NCBI RefSeq assembly: GCF_014268445.2
Contig: NZ_CP077089.1
Coordinates: forward strand, 2,659,501-2,723,500
Length of the DNA: 64,000 nucleotides
Direction: 5' to 3'
Source of the DNA: Pseudomonas tensinigenes
Lineage (GTDB): Bacteria; Pseudomonadota; Gammaproteobacteria; Pseudomonadales; Pseudomonadaceae
Below are positions 1 through 6,846 of this stretch, one piece after another. How positions within the stretch are numbered: the first letter of the stretch is position 1; each line of letters starts with the position of its first letter. Below the pieces are notes generated by a model. That model was not told the DNA's origin and ran no database searches. It worked only from the letters and a program-made list of their open reading frames with translations. The translations under genes and the position numbers were made by a program.

Positions 1-213
1 GAGGCGTATCGTCAGGTTCAGGTGCAATTGAAAATCACCAAAATTGATTTGAAGACAAATCAGGTGACCCTGCAAAACCCGGCGGGCGTGTCGAAAGTTC
101 TCGACGTGAAAAAGCCTGAAATCCAAGCCAAACTGAAAGATCTGAAAGAAGGGCAGAGCGTCATCGTCACTTACACCGATATCTTGAAAGTGACCAGCCA
201 ACACGAAAGTTGA
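1..213 (+). CDS. C-terminal part of an unidentified protein (5' end outside window)
   Basis: The reading frame is open from base 1 (E-A-Y-R-Q-V) to the TGA ending at 213. The GTG at base 22 is therefore probably internal and the gene begins to the left of the window. The visible ~70 residues are rich in K, V and T and alternate beta-strand-like stretches (ITKIDLKTNQVTLQNP, QSVIVTYTDILKV), as expected of a small beta domain at the end of a periplasmic or envelope protein. I do not recognise the family. A terminator-like hairpin lies about 75 bases after the stop. Nothing further about function can be supported from this fragment. Confidence 0.6.
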   Translation, partial: EAYRQVQVQLKITKIDLKTNQVTLQNPAGVSKVLDVKKPEIQAKLKDLKEGQSVIVTYTDILKVTSQHES

Positions 214-288
214 GCATTAACTCTACAGAATGATTGTTCTTGTACAGCTTTAAGTATGAGAGCAATCATATAAAAGAACCTGTAGGAA

Positions 289-322
289 GTTTCCCGGTAA
301 ATATCGGTGGGAAACACTTTTT
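289..322 (+). terminator. Rho-independent terminator after the first gene
   Basis: GTTTCCC (289-295) pairs with GGGAAAC (309-315) around a 13-base loop and is followed by a T5 run (318-322). It sits between the end of the first gene and the promoter of the small-RNA candidate, and would insulate one from the other. Confidence 0.55.
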
Positions 323-357
323 AACTTTCCAGTACAAAAATTTCATGTTTAAGCATG

Positions 358-386
358 AGGACATATCTGCCAACTTCAATTAAAAT
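358..386 (+). promoter_or_regulatory. Predicted sigma-70 promoter of the small RNA
   Basis: AGGACA (358-363; 4/6 match to TTGACA) is separated by exactly 17 bases from TAAAAT (381-386; 5/6 match to TATAAT). The predicted start point, about 392-393, falls immediately before the first base of a perfect 13-bp stem. That is the layout expected of a transcribed structured RNA and not of a protein-gene leader. Confidence 0.5.
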
Positions 387-392
387 CCTCCC

Positions 393-523
393 CGTTCGCC
401 CAGTGTCAGGGCTCTTTACCGGTGCATGGATTGCCAGGCCATTACACTGGGCGAACACCTCTTCGGAGTAGTTGTATACAATTTCTGCAAGCAAAAAGGG
501 CGACTTTAAAAGTCGCCCTTTTT
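393..523 (+). ncRNA. Candidate small regulatory RNA, about 130 nt
   Basis: Three independent signals line up. A promoter with 17-bp spacing ends at 386. A perfect 13-bp stem follows (GTTCGCCCAGTGT 394-406 with its complement 444-456) and encloses a 37-base apical region. A TTCG tetraloop mini-hairpin follows (459-468), then a strong 13-bp terminator (493-523). No convincing reading frame spans it. GGA triplets occur in the apical region and at the mini-hairpin, so Rsm-type protein binding is conceivable but not shown. I cannot match it by eye to RsmX/Y/Z, PrrF, CrcZ, 6S or other well-known Pseudomonas RNAs. It could alternatively be a structured leader, but no gene follows on this strand. Confidence 0.6.
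493..523. terminator. Strong bidirectional terminator
   Basis: AAAAAGGGCGACT (493-505) pairs with AGTCGCCCTTTTT (511-523) around a 5-base loop, giving a T run on both strands. It ends the small-RNA candidate on the + strand and probably also the glycosyltransferase gene arriving on the - strand, whose stop codon is about 30 bases away. Confidence 0.8.
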
Positions 524-554
524 GTTTGCGGTGGATTAAACCGAGATTTGCACG

Positions 555-1373
555 TCAGGCTTGCTGCTCTTGAAAGCGCTTCAGCGTGGCCTGATACATT
601 TTTGTCCTGCGGTGATTTTTCCCGTAGGTGCCCGCCGCCGCGACGGTGCCTGCCTGGATGTGATCCAGATAGCTGAAAATCTTGCGCGGTGACAGGAACT
701 TGATGCCATAGCCCAGGCTGCTCATTCGATCTTGCAACGTGTAGCCGGGCACGAGGTCATCCATGCAGAAGTGCAGGCCTTGGGACTTCATCAAGCGCGC
801 ATTCCACAATGTGCAGAAACTTTTCAGATGCGTTTCTTTGTACGGCCTTGGCATTTTCGAACGCATACCCAGACGCACTTTCGCTTTACGAACATAGTGC
901 TTGCAGAAGCGCGAAGTTAGACGCCAAGTGTCACGAACAATCCCGCGATTGAGTTGTTCGACACAACCGACTGCAGCCATGTCCGGCGTTTTCGTGCACT
1001 CGCGCATCATCATGGCAAACACTTCCTTGTCATAGACAAAGGTGTCGGTGTGCAACAGAAACAGATAATCGGTGTCGACTTTTTCCAGTGCCAGATCCAG
1101 TGCTTTACCGTGCGCAATATGGCCAGCTTCCTTGCCCGGCGAAGGCCGTTCGATCAAGTTGATCCAGTCGAGCGTGCGCAAGTAATCGAGACTGGCATCC
1201 GCCGAATCGTTATCCACCACCCACACCGGAATGCGTTGCTCCTGGACGTGCTCGCGCAAAAGTTCGAGGCACATTCGGGTGATGTCCGGGGTTTTGTAAT
1301 TTACCAAGACAAGGCTGAAATTCGACGATGGCTGGGTTGGTAAATCAAACGCTTTCATGTCGGAAGGACTCAT
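555..1373 (-). CDS. Family 2 glycosyltransferase
   Basis: A 272-residue GT-A fold protein. Near the N-terminus, SLVLVNYKTPDITRMCLELL is the typical first strand and helix of GT2 enzymes. It is followed by WVVDNDSADAS (nucleotide-sugar binding) and, around residue 105, FLLHTDTFV with a D-T-D (DXD-type) metal and sugar-nucleotide motif. There is no signal peptide or membrane segment, so it should be cytosolic or loosely membrane-associated. It probably transfers a sugar to a surface glycan; donor and acceptor cannot be deduced. Two start codons are possible (ATG at 1373 or the Met five codons later); neither has a strong ribosome site. It is transcribed divergently from vanW. Confidence 0.8.
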   Translation of the reverse strand: MSPSDMKAFDLPTQPSSNFSLVLVNYKTPDITRMCLELLREHVQEQRIPVWVVDNDSADASLDYLRTLDWINLIERPSPGKEAGHIAHGKALDLALEKVDTDYLFLLHTDTFVYDKEVFAMMMRECTKTPDMAAVGCVEQLNRGIVRDTWRLTSRFCKHYVRKAKVRLGMRSKMPRPYKETHLKSFCTLWNARLMKSQGLHFCMDDLVPGYTLQDRMSSLGYGIKFLSPRKIFSYLDHIQAGTVAAAGTYGKNHRRTKMYQATLKRFQEQQA

Positions 1374-1582
1374 CTGCGATTCAAGGGCGACTGGGTTTCG
1401 TGGCTGCGATCGTAGCGAGGCAACCTTAGGCGAACCTTAATTTGCGGATGTGACGGTAGATGTATGCCGAAGAGAGGCGGCTGGTCTCATGAAATGCATG
1501 GGGTGCTGCCGGTCATTACCGGATAAAATGCGCGTCCCTCTCACGGTTCAAGGAAGAAACGGCGCACGCCGTTGTGTCACGG

Positions 1583-2374
1583 ATGAAACCACTTTCCCTC
1601 TACCACCCGGCCTTGTACTGGCTGCGCGTGTGGCAAAAAAGACTGTTCCGCCAAATTGCCTGGCGCTGTTCCAGCAAACGCTACGCACGCCCCGTCGCCA
1701 CGGCCGAGCGCATGCCATATCGCTATCTCAAACACACCTCGAAACTCATCCGCAAACTCGGCGACTCCGACCTCGCCCTGCAACACAACAAAGTCATCAA
1801 CCTCAAACTCGCCGTCGCCGCCATCGACGGCGTCATCATCGCCCCCGGCGAACACTTCTCCTTCTGCCGCTTGGTCGGCCGCCCGACCTCGAAGCGCGGC
1901 TACGTTGAAGGCATGGAACTGTCCTTTGGCGAGGCTCGACGCGGGGTAGGCGGTGGCATCTGCCAACTGAGCAACCTGATTCACTGGATGGCCATTCATT
2001 CACCGCTGGTAGTGGTCGAGCGCTCCAACCACAGCTTCGACCCGTTTCCGGATGAAGGGCGGGTGCTGCCGTTCGGATCCGGGGCGGCGATTTTCTATAA
2101 CTACGTTGATCTGGTTCTGCATAACCCGACGGATCGGAGCTTTCAGTTGAAGTTGAACGTCGGCGAGACACAACTCGAAGGGGAGTTGTTGTGTGATCGG
2201 GTGAGGGGATATCGCTATCACGTGTTTCAAGAGGCGCATCGGTTTGTAAGGGAGGGTGCGCGGGTGTATCGGGAGAATGAGATTTGGCGAGAGGTGAGGG
2301 AGAAGGGGCAGGTTGGGGAGTTGGTGGAGCGGGTGAGGTTTGATCTGGTCAAACGATACTGGACACGGTTATAG
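1583..2374 (+). pseudogene. VanW-family protein, 3' end cut off by an IS3 element
   Basis: The product matches the VanW family: N-terminal ALYWLRVWQKRLFRQ, then HNKVINLKLAVAAIDGVII.PGE.FSF and the GVGGGICQLSNLIHWMAIHS core. Family members are of unknown biochemical function (VanW was first seen in a glycopeptide-resistance cluster). I chose ATG 1583 over the GTG nine bases upstream. The last codons (W-T-R-L-stop) are not native. They are read from the inverted repeat of the insertion sequence that begins at 2360. A plausible native C-terminus lies beyond the element at 3579-3664. The truncated protein keeps the conserved core, so some activity cannot be excluded. Confidence 0.8.
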
Positions 2375-2388
2375 GGTTTTACCCTTTT

Positions 2389-3189
2389 TCATGCCGCCAG
2401 GGCCTCCATGTCCACCGGAGTTCGGTAGCCATTGTGACTGTGCAGCCTGATCCGATTGTAATAATGGGTCAGGTAGCGCAACACATCGGTACTGGCCTCG
2501 TCTTCGTTTCGGTAGCCTGTCTTGGGTATCCATTCAGATTTCAAACTGCCAAAGAAACGCTCCATCGGCGCGTTATCCCAGCAGTTTCCTCGTCGACTCA
2601 TGCTTTGTTTTATGCGCATGTCCGCCAGCGTTTCACGAAACACTTTACTACTGTAATGACAGCCCTGATCCGAATGGAACATTAGGTTTTCAGGGCGTCC
2701 TCGCGACTCGAAAGCCATCTTTAACGCTCGACAGGTCAGAGCTGAATCCGGACTTCTGGACATCGCCCAGCCGACGATGCGGCGGGCATGCAGATCAAGT
2801 ACAGCAGCCAGATAAACCCAGTAAGTACCGGCCCAAATGTAAGTCACGTCGCCACACCACACTCGATTGGGGGCCTCGACATTGAATTTACGCTCCAAAT
2901 GATTGGGGGCGTATTGCGCCTCCGCACCGCTGGGTTTGTACCGATGCCTGCGCCGTTGCTGGCTCTTCAAACCGAGCTCGCGCATCAGGCTACGAGCCAT
3001 GTAACGACCTACCGACTCTTTTTCGTTACACAGCGCTTTTGACAGGCTGCGCGCGCCCATTGAGCCGCGACTTTGCTCATGTAATTCGGCAGCCTTGATC
3101 TTTAGGCGATCGCGCCCGACATGCACTTTCGCCCGCTGTTTCAGACGCTCGTAATAACTGCTGCGGTTGATACCAAACACGCCACACAA
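2389..3189 (-). CDS. IS3-family transposase OrfB (DDE integrase domain)
   Basis: This is the rve-type catalytic part of the transposase. The DDE residues are visible as WCGDVTYI (first Asp), FHSDQGCHYSS (second Asp) and NCWDNAPMERFFGSLKSE (Glu), with the IS3-typical HTH_21 region before them. The first in-frame Met is at 3189. The biological product is probably the OrfAB fusion made by -1 frameshifting near 3270, because the frame is open from there into this ORF (reading S-E-L-C-G-V-F-G-I-N-R-S). The length is normal and no disabling mutation is visible. Confidence 0.9.
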   Translation of the reverse strand: MCGVFGINRSSYYERLKQRAKVHVGRDRLKIKAAELHEQSRGSMGARSLSKALCNEKESVGRYMARSLMRELGLKSQQRRRHRYKPSGAEAQYAPNHLERKFNVEAPNRVWCGDVTYIWAGTYWVYLAAVLDLHARRIVGWAMSRSPDSALTCRALKMAFESRGRPENLMFHSDQGCHYSSKVFRETLADMRIKQSMSRRGNCWDNAPMERFFGSLKSEWIPKTGYRNEDEASTDVLRYLTHYYNRIRLHSHNGYRTPVDMEALAA

Positions 3190-3230
3190 CTCGGATCTTG
3201 GATATTGCTCGCTTAACTCCTCGACCAGCC

Positions 3231-3530
3231 TTACCGATCGAGGGAATCCGACATCAAGAGAGCTGTAGCCTTTTTTAAAATTTCCTTCTCGCGCTCAATC
3301 CGTCGAATTGTTGCTTCCAGTTCTTGGATGCGTTGTTGGTCAACGGTCATGGCCTTGGACTTCTCAGGCGTCTTGCCGCTGCGCTCCGCACGCAGTTGCT
3401 CAACCCAGCGGCGCAGAGCTGTAGGGCCCACGCCCATTGCTTCGCAGGCTTCACTAACCGAATAGTCTTTATCCAAAACCAGGCAAGCCGCATCCCGTTT
3501 GAAATCTGTCGAAAAATATCGTCTGGTCAA
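3231..3530 (-). CDS. IS3-family transposase OrfA (HTH protein)
   Basis: A 99-residue protein beginning MTRRYFSTDFKRDAACLV. It has the HTH_Tnp_1 helix-turn-helix (DYSVSEACEAMGVGPTALRRWV) and a C-terminal leucine-zipper-like helix (IQELEATIRRIEREKEILKKA) typical of IS3 OrfA. It binds the terminal inverted repeats and regulates transposition. The slippery heptamer for OrfAB production is inside its last codons (E-I-L-K-K-A). Confidence 0.9.
   Translation of the reverse strand: MTRRYFSTDFKRDAACLVLDKDYSVSEACEAMGVGPTALRRWVEQLRAERSGKTPEKSKAMTVDQQRIQELEATIRRIEREKEILKKATALLMSDSLDR
3270..3276 (-). other. Programmed -1 frameshift site (A6G)
   Basis: On the coding strand the sequence reads AAAAAAG, the classic IS3-family slippery heptamer, near the end of orfA. 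A -1 slip here enters the frame that continues without a stop into orfB, giving the full transposase. Confidence 0.7.
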
Positions 3531-3578
3531 ATCACACCTCGTCGTTGGGCGTAGATTAACGCCCTTTGGGGGTGTCCA

Positions 3579-3664
3579 GAATCATTAAGCCAGATCAGTT
3601 GTATCGGAATCGGGTGGTGGTTAAGTATGAGGTGGCAGAGAACCTCATTGAGGCGGAATGCTGA
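3579..3664 (+). pseudogene. Detached 3' end of vanW
   Basis: Directly after the right end of the insertion sequence, one + strand frame reads K-P-D-Q-L-Y-R-N-R-V-V-V-K-Y-E-V-A-E-N-L-I-E and stops at 3662-3664. The -RNRVVVKYEV- stretch is the kind of C-terminal strand expected after the point where vanW is cut. It is on the same strand as vanW. The join is not in register without a small deletion or shift, so the assignment is an inference. Confidence 0.5.
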
Positions 3665-3718
3665 AGTGAAAATTTGACAGCGCCTTCTATTGTTCTATAC
3701 GTGATGATCGTCTGACCA

Positions 3719-4084
3719 TCATGAGTCAAACATGAAGGACTCGATTTTCTCAATAAATGCTATTTTGCTCTGGGTTCTAAATTCACCAAGATATTTTTCC
3801 GAACCTTTTATAGGAGCACCTTTTCTGTCGTATTTGATCAACAGAAAGTCGATAACAAACTCTCCGTCAGGGTCACCTTCGGGCTCAACTCTCGAATCGA
3901 AACAGTGACCAGTCGAACGGCGTGTGCCGCCTAACAAAACGGAGCTACAGAACCAAGCTGATGTCTCAGGGGTAAGGTCAACCTCGAACAGATTGTTGAT
4001 TGTGATTGTCCAGCCACTTGGAACTCGGATGGATTGTAATTTGTACTCCAATTGTTTTCTCATTTTTGGATGTTGAAGAGCCAT
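3719..4084 (-). CDS. Orphan hypothetical protein, possible immunity protein
   Basis: A 121-residue, acidic, soluble protein with no signal peptide or membrane segment. Recognisable stretches are RVPSGWTITINNLFEVDLTPET and DGEFVIDFLLIKYDRKG. I do not recognise a named family. It is the last of a series of small, AT-rich, leftward genes downstream of rhs. That position, its size and its composition make an orphan immunity gene the most likely role. No ribosome site is obvious before ATG 4084 and no toxin fragment is convincing immediately upstream. Confidence 0.55.
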   Translation of the reverse strand: MALQHPKMRKQLEYKLQSIRVPSGWTITINNLFEVDLTPETSAWFCSSVLLGGTRRSTGHCFDSRVEPEGDPDGEFVIDFLLIKYDRKGAPIKGSEKYLGEFRTQSKIAFIEKIESFMFDS

Positions 4085-4177
4085 ATTTTTTAGTGGGATT
4101 GAGGTCGAAAATGTAAAAAGGGTTCAGTTTGACCTTGATTCTAGGTCAGAAAAATTTAACTGGTGTCCATCTGTTTC

Positions 4178-4441
4178 TTAGAGTTTGCTTATAATTTCGG
4201 AAAGATTGTCTTTGTTAACCTTTATAGCCCTAATTTTATTAAGAGTGAACATGATTTTTTCCGATTGCTCCGCAGGGCCTATCAGTTGTGTGGATGAATG
4301 GGTGTCGCTCTCGATGAAGCGCACTATTATGGTTTCTAGATTTTTCGTTAAGAAATTATAAATGCCTTGTGATGTGACGCCCTTATCGATTTTTCTGAGG
4401 CCGGACCATAGTTCTAAAAGGTCAGCTTCTGTTTTTCTCAA
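4178..4441 (-). CDS. Downstream half of a stop-split ORF, orphan-immunity candidate
   Basis: The 87 codons from TTG 4441 are not the true beginning. The same frame is open upstream to the TAA at 4538-4540 (reading S-F-D-F-S-P-N-E-L-T-Q-H-R-N-T-F-L-L-L before it), without any ATG. The protein is mostly helical (EADLLELWSGLRKIDKG, YNFLTKNLETIIVRFIE). It is in the same frame as the next gene upstream, with one stop codon between them. The two pieces may therefore be one ~200-residue gene broken by a nonsense mutation. Translation of this piece alone is doubtful. Confidence 0.4.
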   Translation of the reverse strand: MRKTEADLLELWSGLRKIDKGVTSQGIYNFLTKNLETIIVRFIESDTHSSTQLIGPAEQSEKIMFTLNKIRAIKVNKDNLSEIISKL

Positions 4442-4537
4442 TAACAGGAAAGTATTTCGATGCTGAGTTAGCTCGTTTGGTGAAAAATCGAAACTCTTCG
4501 TTTTTTCAGATGAAATGTATGAATATATTTTTGATTG

Positions 4538-4819
4538 TTAATTTTTCCTTAAAAAGCCATTCGCTTTCAAGGTTTTTTCTATATCTTTTCGAAGAAAGAT
4601 CTCTTGAATTTTTTGATCCTCTAAGGAATAGCCAACAGTTCGCCACTTGAGAATCACCGGCCAGTCTGTTGCCAGGTATTCACTCATCTCTTTCCAAACT
4701 GACCATAATTCTTGAGTTGACGCACAAAAAATAGTAAAACTCATAAAGTCCAGAGTCAGTGAGTTTGTTGGCTGTTCACACAGTTGAATGCCTGGTTCGT
4801 AAGTGTAAAGTTTGTTCAT
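4538..4819 (-). CDS. Upstream half of a stop-split ORF, orphan-immunity candidate
   Basis: Starts at ATG 4819 (MNKLYTYEPGIQLCEQP); a TTG five codons upstream is also possible. The ~93 residues include a tryptophan-rich stretch (QELWSVWKEMSEYLATDWPVILKW). No named family is recognised. It lies just after a short toxin-like coding remnant (4847-4945) and before an in-frame continuation. This is the toxin-end-then-immunity order seen elsewhere in this island. It may be a complete small protein or the N-terminal part of a larger, broken one. Confidence 0.45.
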   Translation of the reverse strand: MNKLYTYEPGIQLCEQPTNSLTLDFMSFTIFCASTQELWSVWKEMSEYLATDWPVILKWRTVGYSLEDQKIQEIFLRKDIEKTLKANGFLRKN

Positions 4820-4846
4820 GTTTGTTGTTTTCAATTTTATTCGGTT

Positions 4847-4945
4847 TTAATAAGTTTTTCTATATCTGTTGAATATAGTAGGGCGGGAATTGTCATGGTT
4901 AACTGGGTTTTCGTAAAAAATTTCATCTTCAGCCCACTCATGAAA
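4847..4945 (-). pseudogene. Short toxin-end remnant
   Basis: On the - strand a frame reads H-E-W-A-E-D-E-I-F-Y-E-N-P-V-N-H-D-N-S-R-P-T-I-F-N and ends ...R-K-T-Y-stop at 4847-4849, about 28 bases before the ATG of the next small gene. Its upstream limit runs into repeat copy a. By analogy with the barnase and 6192-6368 fragments, I read it as the last ~31 codons of a displaced Rhs toxin tip. Short length makes this tentative. Confidence 0.3.
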
Positions 4946-4997
4946 AAAAACTGAGTTTTATTTTTGTTGATGTGGGTTTTCCTGAGTTTTATTAATC

Positions 4998-5087
4998 AGG
5001 GGCAGATCACGTTAAATAACGAGAAAACGAATGCCTTCCAGGGGCAGATTGTAGATGCAAAAAAAAACTGTGGAACTGTCCTCGTTT
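4998..5087. repeat. Island repeat, copy a
   Basis: One of four diverged ~90-bp repeats in the Rhs downstream island. It begins AGGGGCAGATCACGTTAAAT, continues through a CTTCCAGGGGCAGATTGTAGATGC core, and ends in CTGTGGAACTGTCCTCGTTTT. The ends form an imperfect inverted repeat (GGGGCAGATCAC against GTGG...CTGTCC). Confidence 0.7.
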
Positions 5088-5132
5088 TATTTCATTTTAT
5101 CGCCCGATTACAATGATTTGAAGTGGAGCGTA

Positions 5133-5486
5133 TTATTTGTATTTGTCTTGCAGCTTTTTCAATATGGGCTCGATATCCGTACTTTTTGTCAGTTTTTCCA
5201 ACTGACACCACTCTGTTATGCACTCAATGGCCTCATTGAAAGGCAGAGAAATATGGCTCTCCATGAATTCGAATGCAATACCTTCTATTAGGTATTCGGG
5301 AATGTTATCTGGGTCAGTGTCAGTGCTGATATAAATCCCTGACATTTCAATTCCGAACCCTTGTGAGTCGAGAAGGCTTTCCAACACTTTTGGAAGAAAG
5401 CTGGAATTATGCAGCGACGAGGACTCCAAAAGATCTAATAAGCAATTATGGATTGTGTTTTTTTTGCTTGTAGTCAGCGTAGTCAT
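5133..5486 (-). CDS. CdiI-like orphan immunity protein
   Basis: A 117-residue acidic protein (from ATG 5486, M-T-T-L-T-T-S-K-K). The core FLPKVLESLLDSQGFGIEMS, then YLIEGIAFEFMESHISLPF and a C-terminal helix, resembles the CdiI family of ribonuclease-toxin immunity proteins. These carry an F..VL..L....GFGIE pattern and a later ..GV.F... strand. This is recognition by eye and needs a profile search. No matching toxin fragment is present upstream, because repeat copy b starts within about 35 bases. It would therefore be an orphan immunity gene protecting against kin that still carry the toxin. Confidence 0.55.
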   Translation of the reverse strand: MTTLTTSKKNTIHNCLLDLLESSSLHNSSFLPKVLESLLDSQGFGIEMSGIYISTDTDPDNIPEYLIEGIAFEFMESHISLPFNEAIECITEWCQLEKLTKSTDIEPILKKLQDKYK

Positions 5487-5518
5487 ATTCTTGTCATCAA
5501 TTCATAGGGTGTTGTTCA

Positions 5519-5609
5519 GGCACAGATCACGTTAAATGGCAAGAAAGAGGAGAGTTTCCAAAGGGCAAGTTGTAGGCACAAAAAAGAAATCATATCTGCC
5601 TTCGTGTTA
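5519..5609. repeat. Island repeat, copy b
   Basis: A second diverged ~90-bp copy, beginning CACAGATCACGTTAAATGGC and containing GAGAGTTTCCAAAGGGCA, ending near ATCATATCTGCCTTCGTGTT. It separates the CdiI-like gene from the next cassette. The ~190 bases that follow (5610-5799) are AT-rich and hold no gene I can support, apart from another ACGTGGTCTGTCC end-like piece near 5756. Confidence 0.65.
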
Positions 5610-5799
5610 TTTCAAGTAAATAGAATTTTCGTCAAGCATGGCGTAAGAAGTATGCATTCAAGCAGGAGAGTGGTCCTCACCAAAAATAAAGGTCCATATT
5701 TTGTTTGAGATTTAAGATGTCAATATTTTTAGTTCTACGTCAAAGACGTAAAAAACGTGGTCTGTCCTCGATCACACCCATTTTTGGCGAATTTTTATT

Positions 5800-6195
5800 T
5801 TAATCTAGTGGGTAGTCACAAGTCCATGGAGGGGTGAAAAGTTTGGGGTTTATATTGTGTTCATGAAGGAAGGAGTTTATCTCTTCTTCTGTCTCTAAGA
5901 TTTTCCATGTTGTGATTGTTGTGTCGTTGGCGCCAACACTATCTCTTGTTTCAAGAATGTGAGTTGGAAGGGTAAACTCTACAATAACGTACTTAGAGTG
6001 CCTTGCATCTTCTAGGAATTTATAGTAAAGCTCTCCAGGGTGCCTATCTTCGAAATTTAAATGATAAACAGCGTAGATTGCGACCCACTTTCGAAGTGAC
6101 TCATCCTGCGTCGGAAGCTCTTGAGCAATTTCTGTATATGATTTTGCCTCTAGGCCCCACCACACTTTTCTAGGGATTGTTTTGGGAGTGTTCAT
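5800..6195 (-). CDS. Putative immunity protein paired with a toxin-end fragment
   Basis: A 131-residue soluble protein (M-N-T-P-K-T-I-P-R-K-V-W-W-G-L-E) with a tryptophan-rich N-terminus and ENLKYVIVEFT-like strands. The family is not recognised. Its ATG overlaps the TGA of the preceding coding fragment as ATGA. The same 4-base coupling joins the active rhs gene to its own immunity gene. That translational coupling is the main evidence for an immunity role. It is AT-rich relative to the core genes, like its neighbours in the island. Confidence 0.6.
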   Translation of the reverse strand: MNTPKTIPRKVWWGLEAKSYTEIAQELPTQDESLRKWVAIYAVYHLNFEDRHPGELYYKFLEDARHSKYVIVEFTLPTHILETRDSVGANDTTITTWKILETEEEINSFLHEHNINPKLFTPPWTCDYPLD

Positions 6196-6368
6196 TTTTG
6201 TCCTTCAAATGGGTTTGGCCAATAGATTCGAATTACTTTTCCATCTTTCGGGTGCAGTTGCAAGTGTGGCATGGCCGCATCTGGGTCAGTAGGGCTATGA
6301 TTTGCCATATGAACTTTTCGAGTCTCCAAATTTGATGCTGGCGTATCATCCCAATGTAATAGTTTTAT
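6192..6368 (-). pseudogene. Displaced Rhs toxin C-terminus (58 codons)
   Basis: This uncharted - strand frame reads (I)KLLHWDDTPASNLETRKVH, then a PTDPDAAMPHLQLHPKDGK segment, and ends IRIYWPNPFEGQK-stop. The stop overlaps the ATG of the next gene (ATGA). The frame is truncated upstream exactly where repeat copy c begins (6371). No start codon or ribosome site is available, so it is a remnant of a toxin tip and not a gene. The His-rich PHLQLH segment could be catalytic, but I cannot name the toxin family. Confidence 0.6.
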
Positions 6369-6370
6369 TT

Positions 6371-6545
6371 AGGGGCGGACCACGTTAAATAGCGAGAAAG
6401 AAGAGAGTTTCCATGCGGCAGTTTATACATGTAAAAAACTGTGGTCTGCCTCGTTTTAAAATAAGGAATGGTGGTCTGCCCCCGTTTTACCTTCAGGGAC
6501 ATACCTCCTTCAGACAAAATAAAACGTGGTCTGCTCCCCGTTTAC
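6371..6545. repeat. Island repeat, copy c, with two extra end fragments
   Basis: The copy proper (6371-6457) begins AGGGGCGGACCACGTTAAAT and ends CTGTGGTCTGCCTCGTTTT. Two further partial ends follow (GTGGTCTGCCCCCGTTTTA near 6470-6490 and ACGTGGTCTGCTCCCCGTTTA near 6523-6544), as if the element had been inserted or recombined repeatedly at this boundary. Confidence 0.65.
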
Positions 6546-6552
6546 AGCGTTA

Positions 6553-6840
6553 CTATTTCAGTTGGTAGCTAAATTTCTCATCCAGTCCAAAGCTTTCATC
6601 TTGGGTTTTGACTCGTTCAAGAATAATTAATACTTTTCTATATGAGTCGCCCATTAGTTCTTCTGAATGTTTTGAGTTTGTCCAAATTAATTCAATTGGG
6701 CGCTCTACATCGGTGCTGAGCAGATCCCAAAGCGCATTAAGATTATTTCCATAGTATTGAGTAACAGAAAAAGCAGACGCTATCCGCTTATGGAATTCTT
6801 GCTCAGATGAGATGGATAATCCGTCAAGCTCAACTATCAT
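6553..6840 (-). CDS. Barstar-family immunity protein (RNase inhibitor)
   Basis: A 95-residue protein with the barstar signature. MIVELDGLSISSEQEFHKRI is the first strand and helix. FSVTQYYGNNLNALWDLLST matches barstar YYGENLDALWDCLTG, the helix that plugs the barnase active site. A later strand is PIELIWTNSKHS. Barstars bind and inhibit barnase-type ribonucleases in the cytoplasm. Its start lies six bases after the stop of a barnase-like frame (6847-7179) that carries a nonsense codon. The toxin is therefore dead but its antidote is intact. It may still protect against sister cells that deliver the working toxin. Confidence 0.85.
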   Translation of the reverse strand: MIVELDGLSISSEQEFHKRIASAFSVTQYYGNNLNALWDLLSTDVERPIELIWTNSKHSEELMGDSYRKVLIILERVKTQDESFGLDEKFSYQLK

Positions 6841-6846
6841 TTTGAT

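Larger units (their letters stand above)
2360..3578 (-). mobile_element. IS3-family insertion sequence, about 1.2 kb
   Basis: It contains two overlapping-frame transposase genes, orfA and orfB, in IS3 arrangement. The ends are imperfect inverted repeats beginning TGGACAC: TGGACACGGTTATAGGG at the left end (from 2360), and its partner ending GTGTCCA at 3578. Flanking bases (GATAC on the left, GAATC on the right) do not form a clear target duplication, so the copy may have suffered an adjacent deletion. The element interrupts vanW. Both transposase frames look intact. Confidence 0.85.

Noticed and set aside
422..676. An 84-codon frame over the small-RNA candidate
   Set aside because: It has no ribosome site, crosses the terminator, overlaps the glycosyltransferase 3' end and has cysteine/arginine-rich nonsense composition.
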